Source: JANJUB01 sp964586225 (GTDB lineage: Bacteria > Armatimonadota > Fimbriimonadia > Fimbriimonadales > Fimbriimonadaceae). Taken from it: a stretch of DNA of 64,000 bases. The DNA is taken from assembly GCA_964586225.1 (NCBI GenBank), contig CAZPHD010000006.1, positions 28,933-92,932 on the forward strand, in the 5' to 3' direction. Position 1 is the first letter of the stretch. Each line of letters opens with the position of its first letter. The translations under genes and the position numbers were made by a program. Positions 32,276-41,885 of the stretch are shown here, one piece after another. The notes beneath the pieces were generated by a model, which ran no database searches, had not been told where the DNA came from, and saw nothing but the letters and a program-made list of their open reading frames with translations.

Positions 32276-35200
32276 ATGTCGGCCCCCACCGAGCAGTACG
32301 TACGCACCCAAATCGAGGCGCTCCGCGAGAAGCTCCTCGATCTCACGTTGCGCAACCGCATGCTCAACTACAAACCCTCCAAGCGGCTGAGCGTGGTCAT
32401 CGAAGGTGAAGACTCGACCGCCCTCTACACCCTCCTCGTGGAGGACGGTAAGCGATTCTCGTTCGTAGGCAAACCTGACCCGCCCAAAGCAAACGCCCGC
32501 TTGAACCCCGATCTCACCGGCGCCGACGACGAAGTCAGCCTGGCGAAGCATCGCGAAGACGCGATTGCCGAGTTGGAAGGCTATCTCGGCCAACCCGCCT
32601 TTGCCGCCGATAAGACCGACACGAAGCTCAACACTCCCGAGTTCGAATCAGCCCTTCAGCCAAAACTGCGAACCATCTTGCGCGAGGCCAACCTTGCCAA
32701 CGAAGAACTGGGCATCAACACCTTGTTCCTCACGCTTGGCACGCTGGAGTGGTGCGAAACTCCCGACCGCACGTTCCGCGCGCCCCTTGTCTTCATCCCG
32801 GTCAAGCTCACCACGCTCGCGAACGGTAGCGTCCGATTGGTGCACGAAGGGGGTGACCCGGGAACGAACCTTCCCCTGTCGGCCAAGCTCCTCGAACACA
32901 ATCTCCGGCTGCCGGAGTGGAACGATGAGAAGTCGATCGCAAGCTACTTCAGCGAAGTGATGGCGACCGTCCGCGACCGGCGAGACTGGGAAGTTCACCC
33001 GGATGAGATCCACCTTGGCTTTTTCAGTTATGAGAAGTACGCCATGTACGTCGATCTCGGCGGCGAAAACTGGCCCGAAGGGCGCAAGCCTTGGCAGAAC
33101 CCGGATCTCGTCGCTATGTTCGGGGGTGGCTACGCGACGGCTGATTCCGAGGTGCACGGAGATTGCTTCCTCGACGATGTGCGGCCCGTTGCTGAGTGCC
33201 ACGAGGTCTACGATGCCGACAGCTCGCAGACGATCGCCATGGTGCGGGCCTCCGAGGGCTACTCGATGGTCGTCGAAGGTCCGCCGGGTACGGGTAAGTC
33301 TCAGACGATCACGAACATCATCGCCGAAGCCGTCGCGGCGGGGAAGTCCGTTCTCTTCGTCTCTGCTAAGCGGGCCGCCCTCGAGGTCGTCACCCGTCGG
33401 CTTGACGAGGCCGGGCTGAAGGACGTGTATCTCGATCTCCACGACAAGGGCGCGAACCGAAAGGCCTTCTATGCGGAAATCAACCGCACGATGAGCCAGG
33501 GGCTGAAGATCAAGGAAGAGCAGGAGCGGGTGCAGCGCTTGACAGAACTCCGCGACCTGCTCACGCGCTACAGCCGAGCCGTGAACGAGCCCCTTCCTGA
33601 GTTCAACACCACCCCATTTGTGGCCATGGGCCGCTTGGCGCGATTGCCCAAGGAGACCAACGAGGATCGCGATGGACGAATTGACTTTCACCTTCTCAAG
33701 GCCCAGACCGTCGCCGATGTTGACCGCGCTGTACCCAGACTGTCGGCCCTTGAAGCGAGGCTCAAGACGGTCGGCATCCCGGTCGAGCATCCCTTTTGGC
33801 GCGCGGAAATCACCTATCTCGATCCCGCATTACGCCTTGATCTGGAACAGGACCTGACCGCGGCAATCGCCGCGCTCGAAACAGCTAGATCGGATTGGAC
33901 CACGGCCGCGAACCTGCTTTGTGTTGACGTCGAGCCAACGCTTGATCGAATCCAGGTGCTCAAGCGATGCGCGGAGCGCGCCGAAGCCGCACCCGAACTG
34001 AATGGTGTTGAACTCAAGGCCGCGACCTGGCACGCCGAGGCGTCGGCGGTACGGGAGGCGATTGCTGCCCTGCAAACGCGGCAGCGGATCCGTGCGGCAC
34101 TCACCGCGCAAGTCCGGCCTGAGATTTGGGACGCTGATCTTGGAGCCATCGTAGTTGCCTATCAGGACTGGTCGCCGCGATGGTATCGGTTTGTGTCGGG
34201 GACCTATCGTGGCGCCCGGAACACCCTTCGAGGTTGGCTGAGTGAGGGTGCGCCAACCGACCCCCAAGGGCAACTCGCGCTTGTCGAGCAGGTCCGGCAG
34301 GCCCAGACCGCAGATGCCCGGCTCAAGGAGTTGGACGGCACGATGCAACGGCTGTTTGGGGCGCAGTGGGCAGGAGTTGAATCGGATCCCGCCGTTCTTC
34401 AGGTGCTCCTCGATTGGGTGCTGTCCTTGCGGCAAGATGTCGAACAGGGCACGATTCCGGGCGGACTGCTCGACTTTTTCGCCGGAAAGACGCCGATGCC
34501 CGAGGTCATGGCCGCCGTCACCCGTGCCGAGGAATCTACGATCCTTGCTGCCGGTCAGGCGCGCGACATCTTCAAGGCGCTCAGCTATCCGACCGAAGCG
34601 CCATCAACGACACCCCTTGGCGAGCTTGGTGCCATGCTCGCCAGTTGGCGCCAACACCTCCCTCGCCTCTCCGACTACATTGCGTTTCGCGAATCGCGTC
34701 GGCAAGCCGCCGAAGTTGTTCCGGCCGCGGTCATCGAACTCGCGGATACTTGGCCCCACGCCGCAAGCCGCCTAGCTGAGACGTATCAGCGAAGCTACTT
34801 TGCGGGTGTCGTCAAGCAAGCGATACATGAGCGGCCCGATCTGCGCACCTTCGAGCGCCACGCCCATGAGCAGGCGATCGCGGAGTTCCAAACGCTCGAC
34901 GATTTCAAGCTTCGCTACAACCGTGCGCGGGTGCGCCTTGAGCATCATCGGCGGCTTCCGTCCTTCAGTTCGGCGACGGGCAACCTCGCAACTCTCAAGC
35001 TTCAGTGTGGCCTGACGCGCAAGCACAAGCCGATCCGCTGGGCGATGGTCCGCGCTGGGGAAGCTGTCATGCGCATCAAGCCGGTCTTCTTGATGAGTCC
35101 GCTTTCGGTGGCGATTCACCTGCCGCCCGAGCTCCCCGAGTTCGACATGGTGATCTTCGACGAGGCTTCTCAGGTTCGTCCCGAAGATGCGCTCTGCGCG

Positions 35201-36997
35201 ATTGCCCGCGCCAAGCAGTGCATCGTCGTCGGTGATACGAAGCAGATGCCGCCCACCTCGTTCTTCGATCGTGTCCATGTGGACGAAGGCGATGAGGAGA
35301 TCGACGAAGAGCATGAATACGGGGCCGAGGCTCGCAAGTTCGAGAGCATTCTGTCGCTGCTTGGCGCGGTCGCGACCGACCCGAAGCGCCGCCCGATGCT
35401 TCGCTGGCACTACCGCAGCATCCACCCTTCGCTCATCCAGCCCTCAAACGAACTCTTCTACGATAACCAACTGGTCATCTTTCCGAGCCCATCGGTGGAG
35501 GTGGAGGGACGCCGGATTGGCGTGGTGTTTCGTCATGGGGTGGACACGATCTACGAGGGGGGATCGCGTAAGCGCGTGAACGTGAAGGAAGCCGAGTTGG
35601 TCGCCCAGGCGGTGCTGGCCCACATCGCGAACCACCCGGAAGAAAGTCTGCTCGTCGCGGCCATGAACAAGCCGCAGGCAGACCTGATCTACGATGAGGT
35701 CGCCAAGTTGGGGCGGCTTCACGCGGCTGAGTTCAACGCGTTCAGGGCACGCCATCCCCACGAGCCGCTCTCCGTCAAGAACTTGGAAACGGTCCAAGGT
35801 GACGAGCGGGACGTTGTGTTCGTAAGCATCACCTATGGCCGCGATGCCTCAGGCGTGATCCGCCAGCAGTTCGGCCCGATTCTCCAGGACGGCGGTGAGC
35901 GCCGTCTGAACGTCTTGTTCACTCGCGCGCGCCGGCGCTGTGAAGTGTTCAGCAATCTGCGAAGTGACGACATTCGAGCGGACGCGGGCCGCGTTGGGGT
36001 GGTCGCGCTCAAAGCGTTCCTCCAGTTCGCCGAATCGGGCTCGCTCTACGTGCCGCAGGAAGAGGGCGAGGGCCCGGAGTCGCCGTTCGAGGTCGAGGTT
36101 GCCGATGCGCTGCAGCGGGCGGGGTACGAAGTGCATTCGCAAGTCGGTTGCGAAGGCTATCGCATTGACTTGTGCGTTGTCGATCCGAACCTGCCGGGGC
36201 GACATGTGCTTGGAATCGAGTGCGATGGTGCGACCTACCACTCTGCCCGGAGTGCTCGCGATCGCGACAAGCTTCGGCAACGCGTGCTTGAGAATCGCGG
36301 TTGGCGACTTTATCGAATCTGGTCGCCCGATTGGTGGCAGGATCGTGACGCGGAAATCGCTCGCCTGCTCAAGGCGGTTGACGATGCGATCTCGACGACG
36401 CCCACTGATCCGCGTCTCCCCGAAGCCGAGATCGACGAGAGCTTCGTCGAGGAATCTGAGCAACGTATGGATAGCATGCCGCTGAGGCGGGTCTACAACG
36501 CAACTCCGCTGCGCGAACTCGAAGAGAATGCCGCCCAGCTGAAGGCGTATGCCACCGAGATCATTCGAACGGAGGGTCCCGTGCATCACGAGCTGCTGCT
36601 GATGCGTATGCGCCAAGCCGTCGGCATCGCCCGGCTTGGAGCCCAAGTTCGCACCTGGCTCGAGGTCATTCTGGAACAACTCACGGACGTCCATCGGATC
36701 ACCGACGCGTGGTTCTTCAACTCGGCCCAGCTGATGTTGCCGCGGGACTGGTCGGATCGGCCCGCCGACGAGCGGAAAACCACGTTTGTGACCGAAGCGG
36801 AGATCGCAGCCGCGCTCAAATCCGTTGTGCGGCGTTCGTTTGGTATCCCCGAACGTGAGGCTGCCAAAGAGGCCTGGACCCTGCTCGGCTTCAAGCGTGT
36901 CACCGAAGTCGCCACTTCGCGGGCCGATCAGGTGCTGGCCAAGCTCCTCGCCGAGGGCGGGGTGGCACGTCGCGACGGCCTCCTGTATCCGCCGTAG
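32276..36997 (+). CDS. DUF4011 / SF1 helicase / Vsr-like nuclease / DUF3320 protein (phage-defence candidate)
   Basis: 1573 aa. Domains in order: DUF4011 (1-310, opening 'IEALREKLLDLTLRNRMLNY'), Walker A 'VEGPPGTGKSQT' (about 335-346), a long helical insert (about 400-900), helicase 'VIFDEASQVRPEDALC' (about 960), 'RWHYRSIHPSLI' and 'TVQGDERDVVFVSITYG' motifs, then a nuclease of the Vsr/MTES_1575 type (about 1265-1375) with D in GYRIDLCVVD and E/D in GIECDGATYH, then DUF3320. Single-protein defence systems with this order have been proposed (I recall the name Hhe, unverified). TAGACT lies 9 nt before the ATG. No other defence gene is adjacent. Confidence 0.88.
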   Translation: MSAPTEQYVRTQIEALREKLLDLTLRNRMLNYKPSKRLSVVIEGEDSTALYTLLVEDGKRFSFVGKPDPPKANARLNPDLTGADDEVSLAKHREDAIAELEGYLGQPAFAADKTDTKLNTPEFESALQPKLRTILREANLANEELGINTLFLTLGTLEWCETPDRTFRAPLVFIPVKLTTLANGSVRLVHEGGDPGTNLPLSAKLLEHNLRLPEWNDEKSIASYFSEVMATVRDRRDWEVHPDEIHLGFFSYEKYAMYVDLGGENWPEGRKPWQNPDLVAMFGGGYATADSEVHGDCFLDDVRPVAECHEVYDADSSQTIAMVRASEGYSMVVEGPPGTGKSQTITNIIAEAVAAGKSVLFVSAKRAALEVVTRRLDEAGLKDVYLDLHDKGANRKAFYAEINRTMSQGLKIKEEQERVQRLTELRDLLTRYSRAVNEPLPEFNTTPFVAMGRLARLPKETNEDRDGRIDFHLLKAQTVADVDRAVPRLSALEARLKTVGIPVEHPFWRAEITYLDPALRLDLEQDLTAAIAALETARSDWTTAANLLCVDVEPTLDRIQVLKRCAERAEAAPELNGVELKAATWHAEASAVREAIAALQTRQRIRAALTAQVRPEIWDADLGAIVVAYQDWSPRWYRFVSGTYRGARNTLRGWLSEGAPTDPQGQLALVEQVRQAQTADARLKELDGTMQRLFGAQWAGVESDPAVLQVLLDWVLSLRQDVEQGTIPGGLLDFFAGKTPMPEVMAAVTRAEESTILAAGQARDIFKALSYPTEAPSTTPLGELGAMLASWRQHLPRLSDYIAFRESRRQAAEVVPAAVIELADTWPHAASRLAETYQRSYFAGVVKQAIHERPDLRTFERHAHEQAIAEFQTLDDFKLRYNRARVRLEHHRRLPSFSSATGNLATLKLQCGLTRKHKPIRWAMVRAGEAVMRIKPVFLMSPLSVAIHLPPELPEFDMVIFDEASQVRPEDALCAIARAKQCIVVGDTKQMPPTSFFDRVHVDEGDEEIDEEHEYGAEARKFESILSLLGAVATDPKRRPMLRWHYRSIHPSLIQPSNELFYDNQLVIFPSPSVEVEGRRIGVVFRHGVDTIYEGGSRKRVNVKEAELVAQAVLAHIANHPEESLLVAAMNKPQADLIYDEVAKLGRLHAAEFNAFRARHPHEPLSVKNLETVQGDERDVVFVSITYGRDASGVIRQQFGPILQDGGERRLNVLFTRARRRCEVFSNLRSDDIRADAGRVGVVALKAFLQFAESGSLYVPQEEGEGPESPFEVEVADALQRAGYEVHSQVGCEGYRIDLCVVDPNLPGRHVLGIECDGATYHSARSARDRDKLRQRVLENRGWRLYRIWSPDWWQDRDAEIARLLKAVDDAISTTPTDPRLPEAEIDESFVEESEQRMDSMPLRRVYNATPLRELEENAAQLKAYATEIIRTEGPVHHELLLMRMRQAVGIARLGAQVRTWLEVILEQLTDVHRITDAWFFNSAQLMLPRDWSDRPADERKTTFVTEAEIAAALKSVVRRSFGIPEREAAKEAWTLLGFKRVTEVATSRADQVLAKLLAEGGVARRDGLLYPP

Positions 36998-37020
36998 GTC
37001 ATGCGCGTCTATAATCGCAC

Positions 37021-38847
37021 ATGCGATTGAAGTTGCTGATTGGGCTGACCGTCGTGTCGAGTTCGGCATTCGCCCAGAATGCCCGACCCGTCTTCCAAGA
37101 TGGCATGGCGCAACCCGTGCCCGCGTTTGCCACGCCCTCGGAGTGGGTCTATGATCGCCTTTGGGTCGAGACGGAGTTCGACTCCGATCAAGACGGCAAG
37201 AAGGACCGGGTCCACGTCAACGTCACGCGCCAGAAGCAGACTGACACCGAGGGCCTCAAGGTCCCCGTCGTTTACGAGAGCTCGCCTTACTTCGCGGGCA
37301 CGGCGGGCGGTCGCTCAATTCTATGGGATGTCAAACAAGAACTCGGCGCCGACTCACCGCCCCGCGAGATGAAGTCGGACATTCCGTTCAACCCCAATCG
37401 CACTCGCATCTCGAACTCGCTGATCAATCAGTGGGTGCCGCGCGGCTTTGCCGTGGTCCACAGCGAAGCCACCGGTACCGGACTGTCTACAGGTAGCCCG
37501 ACCGTTGGCGGAGACCCGGAGCGACTCGCGCCCAAGGCCGTCATCGACTGGCTGAATGGCCGCGCGAAGGGCTACACGACGGTGGACGGTAGCGTCGAAG
37601 TCAAGGCGACCTGGTGCACCGGCAAGGTCGGCATGGTCGGCACGTCGTACAACGGCACGATCCCCGTCGCGGCGGCGACCACGGGTGTCGAGGGCTTGGC
37701 CGCGATTATCCCCGTCGCGCCGAACAACTCCTACTATCACTACTACCGTTCGTTTGGTCTCGTGCGGCATCCCGGCGGTTGGTTGGGCGAAGACATCGAT
37801 TCCCTGTACGACTTCATCAACAGCGGCGATCCGGCGCGACGCGACACCCACAACCGGCTCTACCGCGACCGATTCCTGCGTGAGCGCGACCGCAAGTTTG
37901 GCGACTACAACGCCTTTTGGGCCGAGCGTGACCTGCTCAAGCACGCACAGAACATCAAGTGCGCAGTGCTCATGGCGCACGCGTTCAACGACTGGAACGT
38001 GATGCCCGAACACAGCGTTCGGATGAGCCTGGCGCTCAAGGGCCGCGTGCCGCTCGTCCAGTATTTCCACCAGGGTGGCCACGGCGGCGATCCGCCCTTT
38101 GAGCTGATGAACAAGTGGTTCACTCGGTTCTTGTACGGCATCGAGAACGGCGTGGAAGAGGGGCCGAAGTCGTTTATCGTTCGCGAGAGCGAGGGCGGTG
38201 GCCGGCGAGCCGCCGGGGCTCCGACGGAGTATCCCGATTATCCACATCCTGATGCGGAGCCAGTGATGCTGATGCCCGCGCCGAGTGGCACTCTGGGGAC
38301 TGTGGGATCGCGAGGCCAGGAATCGCTGACCGACAACGTCGAACTCAGTCCGGTTGCGCTCGCGAAGGCGGAGTCGTCGCCTCATCGGTTGCTCTATGCG
38401 ACCGCCGAGTTGAAGGAGCCCCTGCACATTTCGGGCATCCCGCAGATCACGATTCGGATGGCGGCGAGTGCGCCGGCGGTGAACTTGTCGGTGTACTTGG
38501 TGCAACTTCCCTGGACGGATGGCCCAATCGGCACGTCGAACCTGATCACGCGCGGTTGGGCCGATCCGCAGAACTGGAAGACGCTGACCATGGGCGGGCA
38601 TTATCAGGCGATGGAGCGGGGAACGCCGCTCAAGCCCGGCGAGTTTGTGACGCTGACGTTTGACCTGCAGCCCGACGACCAGATCATCCCGGCTGGGAAG
38701 CGGATCGGGTTGATGATCTTCTCGAGCGATCGCGACTTTACGCTCTGGCCGAAGCCGGGCGCGAAGCTGACGGTAGACCTGGGGGCGACGAAGCTCACGC
38801 TACCGGTGCTCGGCGGCGTGGAGCAGTTCGGGAAGGCGACGAAGTGA
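37021..38847 (+). CDS. Secreted Xaa-Pro dipeptidyl-peptidase (S15/CocE family)
   Basis: 608 aa with signal peptide 1-18 (ending AFA). 'WVETEFDSDQDGKKDRVHVNVTRQ' and 'VPVVYESSPYF' open the S15/CocE fold, the nucleophile is in MVGTSYNGTIP (near residue 204), and 'VAPNNSYYHYYR' lines the S1 region; a C-terminal jelly-roll domain (about 420-605) completes the family. It cleaves X-Pro dipeptides or esters in the periplasm, a functional partner for the S9 peptidase at 26.4 kb. TATAAT lies 5 nt before the ATG. Confidence 0.88.
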   Translation: MRLKLLIGLTVVSSSAFAQNARPVFQDGMAQPVPAFATPSEWVYDRLWVETEFDSDQDGKKDRVHVNVTRQKQTDTEGLKVPVVYESSPYFAGTAGGRSILWDVKQELGADSPPREMKSDIPFNPNRTRISNSLINQWVPRGFAVVHSEATGTGLSTGSPTVGGDPERLAPKAVIDWLNGRAKGYTTVDGSVEVKATWCTGKVGMVGTSYNGTIPVAAATTGVEGLAAIIPVAPNNSYYHYYRSFGLVRHPGGWLGEDIDSLYDFINSGDPARRDTHNRLYRDRFLRERDRKFGDYNAFWAERDLLKHAQNIKCAVLMAHAFNDWNVMPEHSVRMSLALKGRVPLVQYFHQGGHGGDPPFELMNKWFTRFLYGIENGVEEGPKSFIVRESEGGGRRAAGAPTEYPDYPHPDAEPVMLMPAPSGTLGTVGSRGQESLTDNVELSPVALAKAESSPHRLLYATAELKEPLHISGIPQITIRMAASAPAVNLSVYLVQLPWTDGPIGTSNLITRGWADPQNWKTLTMGGHYQAMERGTPLKPGEFVTLTFDLQPDDQIIPAGKRIGLMIFSSDRDFTLWPKPGAKLTVDLGATKLTLPVLGGVEQFGKATK

Positions 38848-38866
38848 GTTGACATGGGAGGCGTGA

Positions 38867-39481
38867 ATGACGCGTCTGAGGCGGGTCGTCCCTAAGCGAA
38901 CGCGGATTTGGCGAGCCATCGCTCTAATCACGGCCGGGCTCGCCCTGTGGTTCATTATCGTGGGCATCTCGATCTGGCGATACGGCGCGCTCGACTTCGC
39001 AACCAGGGCTGATTGCATCATTGTTCTTGGCGCCGCTATTCGAGAATCGTCGCCTTCTCCCGTCTTCGAAGAGCGCATCCGCCATGGCATCAGCCTCTAC
39101 CGAGATGGCTTAGCGCCGAGGATGCTCTTTACGGGAGGGATTGGTGAAAACCAGCGCCATTCTGAGAGTCGAGTGGCCCGCGCATTTGCGATCCAACATG
39201 GGGTCGACCCTGCCCACATCCTCATCGAAGAGCGTTCAAGGACGACCCCGCAGAACCTGGTTGAGGCCCTCGCCTTAATGCGTCAACACGGATTGAACAA
39301 AGCAATCATCGTCAGCGACCCGCTTCACATGCGACGCTCCATCATGATCGCGGACCAGATCGGACTTGAGGCGGTTTCTTCGCCGACCCCGACCTCACGC
39401 TACCAGTCCTTCGGGACGAAGTTTCAGTTTCTGTTACGAGAGCTCTACTTCATTCACAACAACTTCCTGTTCAGGGGTTAA
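38867..39481 (+). CDS. YdcF-like (DUF218) membrane protein
   Basis: 204 aa. One transmembrane helix (about 17-38), then the DUF218 fold: 'ADCIIVLGAAI', 'RIRHGISLYRDGLAPRMLFTGG', 'ILIEERSRTTPQNLVEALALM' and 'KAIIVSDPLHMRRS'. Proteins such as SanA and ElyC act in envelope maintenance, others bind SAM. Which of these applies is not visible. A GGGAGG Shine-Dalgarno precedes ATG 38867. Confidence 0.85.
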   Translation: MTRLRRVVPKRTRIWRAIALITAGLALWFIIVGISIWRYGALDFATRADCIIVLGAAIRESSPSPVFEERIRHGISLYRDGLAPRMLFTGGIGENQRHSESRVARAFAIQHGVDPAHILIEERSRTTPQNLVEALALMRQHGLNKAIIVSDPLHMRRSIMIADQIGLEAVSSPTPTSRYQSFGTKFQFLLRELYFIHNNFLFRG

Positions 39482-39491
39482 GCTAGATGAG

Positions 39492-39932
39492 ATGATCAAC
39501 CAGCTAACGCTCAAGCACCAAGATGGGACGAGCATCCTGGCCCTTACCGATGGCGGATACGCGATCGAGAACGATGGCCTGGCGATCTCGATTCGAACGG
39601 AATCCGAGGACGCGCAATATGCTCACTTCTGCATCCACAACATCCCCATCGATCGCTACCCGGTCGAGGGGGATGTGTTTCAAACGGACAATAGCGAGTT
39701 CGAGGAGATCCGACCCGGCGTCGTGGTCAATCATGCCTACTTTGGCTTCCACGCCGAGGAGGTCGCATCGAAGTGGACAGTCCTCGAGGCTGGCGAAGAC
39801 ACACTTCAAGTGAGCCTAGAGGCCACGCACGACGACATCAACTACGGCGGCGATCAGGCCAAGCCCTGTACAAGCGCGGGTGTGTTCACGCTCAGGCGAC
39901 GGCCCTTGGCGGACCTCTGGATACCGTCGTAG
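39492..39932 (+). CDS. Hypothetical protein
   Basis: 146 aa from ATG 39492, 10 bp after the DUF218 gene. Acidic, without signal peptide or membrane helix; beta-rich pattern with 'DGTSILALTDGGYAIENDGLAISI' and 'WTVLEAGEDTLQVSLEATHDD'. I do not recognise a family. Probably co-transcribed with the gene before it. Confidence 0.55.
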   Translation: MINQLTLKHQDGTSILALTDGGYAIENDGLAISIRTESEDAQYAHFCIHNIPIDRYPVEGDVFQTDNSEFEEIRPGVVVNHAYFGFHAEEVASKWTVLEAGEDTLQVSLEATHDDINYGGDQAKPCTSAGVFTLRRRPLADLWIPS

Positions 39933-39961
39933 TTATCTGAGGCGGTAGACTTTGCGACCTC

Positions 39962-40378
39962 ATGGGTTTACTCGCTGATCTTTACCTTGCCCACGATGAC
40001 GATGCTGCTCGGTACGACACGACGCCGGAGTCATTCACCGACCGCGCCCAATTCACGAGCTTGACACCCGGAGAGCTTTCGACGCTTTGGGCGATCATGC
40101 GCGGCGTCGAGTGGGATGCTGATATTCTTGATCAGTTCGCGTGTCTGCTCGAGGTGGATGGAGGGGAACGTCTGATCCACCGAGTCCCCGCAGCGATGCT
40201 CATTGACCTCGTGGCACTAAGCCCCGACCGGGTTGCTTCGGTCACTGAAGAATGGGCGGCTACCGAGGAACTAAGCTGTCCACCGGAGCATGTCCGTCCG
40301 ATCGTTGATGCGTTAGTTCGACTGTCGCGACTTGCCCTTGAGACTGACCGGAGTCTTCACCTTTGGAACTGCATCTGA
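39962..40378 (+). CDS. Hypothetical protein
   Basis: 138 aa, acidic and probably all-helical (opening MGLLADLYLAHDDDAARYD). No motif recognised. Small acidic proteins of this look are often immunity or inhibitor proteins, but there is no toxin beside it. TAGACT stands 10 nt before the ATG, so it is likely transcribed on its own. Confidence 0.55.
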   Translation: MGLLADLYLAHDDDAARYDTTPESFTDRAQFTSLTPGELSTLWAIMRGVEWDADILDQFACLLEVDGGERLIHRVPAAMLIDLVALSPDRVASVTEEWAATEELSCPPEHVRPIVDALVRLSRLALETDRSLHLWNCI

Positions 40379-40415
40379 AGCACGAGCGGAGCCGCTCGCA
40401 ATGCAAATTGATTCG

Positions 40416-40490
40416 TGGTGGAGGCAAGGGGACTCGAACCCCTAACCCCCTGCTTGCAAAGCAGGTGCTCTCCCATTGAGCTATGCCCCC
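40416..40490 (-). tRNA. tRNA-Ala (UGC), CCA encoded
   Basis: 75 nt. Acceptor GGGGGCA/TGCCTCC carries the alanine identity pair G3:U70; D arm GCTC/GAGC; anticodon stem CCTGC TTTGCAA GCAGG; T arm AGGGG TTCGAGT CCCCT; A73 then CCA. Confidence 0.97.
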
Positions 40491-40536
40491 ACGGACACCA
40501 CTAGGATACCCGTTGGCTGGTCGTTATCGGCGCCCG

Positions 40537-41067
40537 CTAGGTCCCACCCCGAAAGAGCTGCATCGTGTTCTTGAACGCCTGGTCCGTTGAGAACACTTGC
40601 TGGTAGGCCGCATCCAGCAGGCCAAAGATCTCCAACAACCCGGCCAAGCGGTTGCGAAGTGCCTCGGCCTCGTCCGAGTCCTCGCTCGGAACCTGGGCCA
40701 GACACTCGCGGATCGCGCTAACCGTCGGGTCGACTTCGCGGCGCTTCCGCTCGCGGACAACCTTGGCGAACATGATCCAGGGGTCGCTCTCGCTGATATA
40801 AGTGTCACGTCGCTCGCCCGGCCGTCGGAATCGGCGCACGATGCCCCAGTCCATCAGGTCGCGCAGGCTCATGCTGGCGTTCCCGCGACTGATGCGCAGG
40901 CGCTCCATGATCTCGTCGACCGTCATCGGCTCCGACGCCGTGAAGAGGAGGGCGAGGATTTGCGCCATGGTGCGGTTGATGCCCCAACTGGAGCTCATGC
41001 GCCCCCATTCGATAATGAACTGCTCTTGCGCTTCGCGCAGTGCCAAGTTTTCAGTTTTTTCTGACAC
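40537..41067 (-). CDS. GbsR/MarR-family transcriptional regulator
   Basis: 176 aa. A winged helix-turn-helix spans about 25-95 ('EPMTVDEIMERLRISRGNASMSLRDLMDWGIVRRFRRPGERRDTY'), typical of GbsR-like MarR proteins that sense osmolytes or sterols; a helical dimer region follows. The GTG start lies 5 nt after CATAAT, so it is probably leaderless. The 17 bp across this promoter and start are identical to those before the AAA-ATPase gene unit upstream, so the regulator may also control that copy. Confidence 0.82.
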   Translation of the reverse strand: MSEKTENLALREAQEQFIIEWGRMSSSWGINRTMAQILALLFTASEPMTVDEIMERLRISRGNASMSLRDLMDWGIVRRFRRPGERRDTYISESDPWIMFAKVVRERKRREVDPTVSAIRECLAQVPSEDSDEAEALRNRLAGLLEIFGLLDAAYQQVFSTDQAFKNTMQLFRGGT

Positions 41068-41079
41068 GAGACATTATGG
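41063..41079. repeat. 17-bp direct repeat over promoter and start, copy 1
   Basis: GACACGAGACATTATGG on the plus strand; on the minus strand it contains CATAAT, GTCTC and the GTG start. Identical to 41881-41897, with similarity continuing into the first codons. Confidence 0.8.
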
Positions 41080-41081
41080 GA

Positions 41082-41831
41082 TCAGTCCCGAAACAGATGA
41101 TGCAAATAGTGTTCGGGGGCTTCGAGGAATGAGCGCGTGACGCGGTAGTGCTCGGTGTTCTCGTAGGCCACGCGCTCAATACCGTCCGGGCCGAGCTCGT
41201 AGATCCACGCATCGGGGTAGGCCATGATGATTGGAGAGTGGGTGGCCAGAATGAACTGGGAGCCGCCCTGAATCAGGTCGTGGAGGCGCATCAAGAAAGC
41301 CAGTTGCCGCGAAGGAGAGAGGGCCGACTCGGGCTCGTCGAACAGATAGAGTCCAAAGCCTTCAATCGTCTTCATCAAATCGAGAAAGCCTTCGCCATGG
41401 GAACGCGAATGGACGTACCCAATGCGTGGCGGCCCCACGCCGATAGCTGCTTGCTCAAGATAGGTGCCGACGTTGTAGAACGACTCGGCACGCAGGAAGA
41501 AGTCGTCGTTCTGCAAGTCGGGTCCGCGCGCGAGCCGGAGCATCTGCCAAAGATCGGAGTGGGTGTCGTGGGTCTTGACCTGATGCTTGGTCGAGCCGCC
41601 TTCGGCGGGAAACTTGGCAAGGACCGCAATTGCCTCCAGGAGCGTGGACTTGCCGGAGCCATTCTCGCCGATGATGAAGGTGCATCGGGGATGCAGTTCC
41701 AGCTTCTGAAAGCCCTTCAGCGCGGGCAGGCTGAGAGGGAACCGCGTGCGATCTACCTCCTCGCGGGGGTCAATCTCGATTCGACGGATGAAGCCATCGT
41801 CTCGTGGCCCGGTCGGTGGACGCTTCTTCAC
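41082..41831 (-). CDS. AAA family ATPase (RecF/OLD-like, ABC-type)
   Basis: 249 aa. Walker A 'IIGENGSGKSTLLEAIAVL' (about 53-71), then Walker B 'LYLFDEPESALSPSRQLAFL' and the H-switch 'FILATHSPIIMAYP'. This is the predicted ATP-binding/AAA_15/21 type found alone or as part of larger systems; no nuclease partner (TOPRIM) follows, only the regulator at 40.5 kb, 14 bp downstream. It starts with GTG right after the stop of a 17-codon reading frame that carries the promoter-proximal start. Confidence 0.82.
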   Translation of the reverse strand: MKKRPPTGPRDDGFIRRIEIDPREEVDRTRFPLSLPALKGFQKLELHPRCTFIIGENGSGKSTLLEAIAVLAKFPAEGGSTKHQVKTHDTHSDLWQMLRLARGPDLQNDDFFLRAESFYNVGTYLEQAAIGVGPPRIGYVHSRSHGEGFLDLMKTIEGFGLYLFDEPESALSPSRQLAFLMRLHDLIQGGSQFILATHSPIIMAYPDAWIYELGPDGIERVAYENTEHYRVTRSFLEAPEHYLHHLFRD

Positions 41832-41885
41832 CTATTGCCGCTCCAGCAGTCCGCACATTGCGAACTTCTCAGGTTGTTTCGACAC
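41832..41885 (-). CDS. 17-codon leader frame before the AAA ATPase
   Basis: GTG 41885 lies 5 nt after CATAAT (same promoter repeat as the GbsR gene). The product would be MSKQPEKFAMCGLLERQ, ending in a TAG that directly abuts the GTG of the ATPase in the same frame. It may be a leader peptide allowing termination-reinitiation, or the broken N-terminus of a longer ATPase. The first residues resemble those of the GbsR protein (MSEKTENLAL). Confidence 0.45.
   Translation of the reverse strand: MSKQPEKFAMCGLLERQ

Noticed and set aside
37354..38601. 415-codon frame antisense to the S15 peptidase
   Set aside because: Arg/His-rich shadow with no motif.
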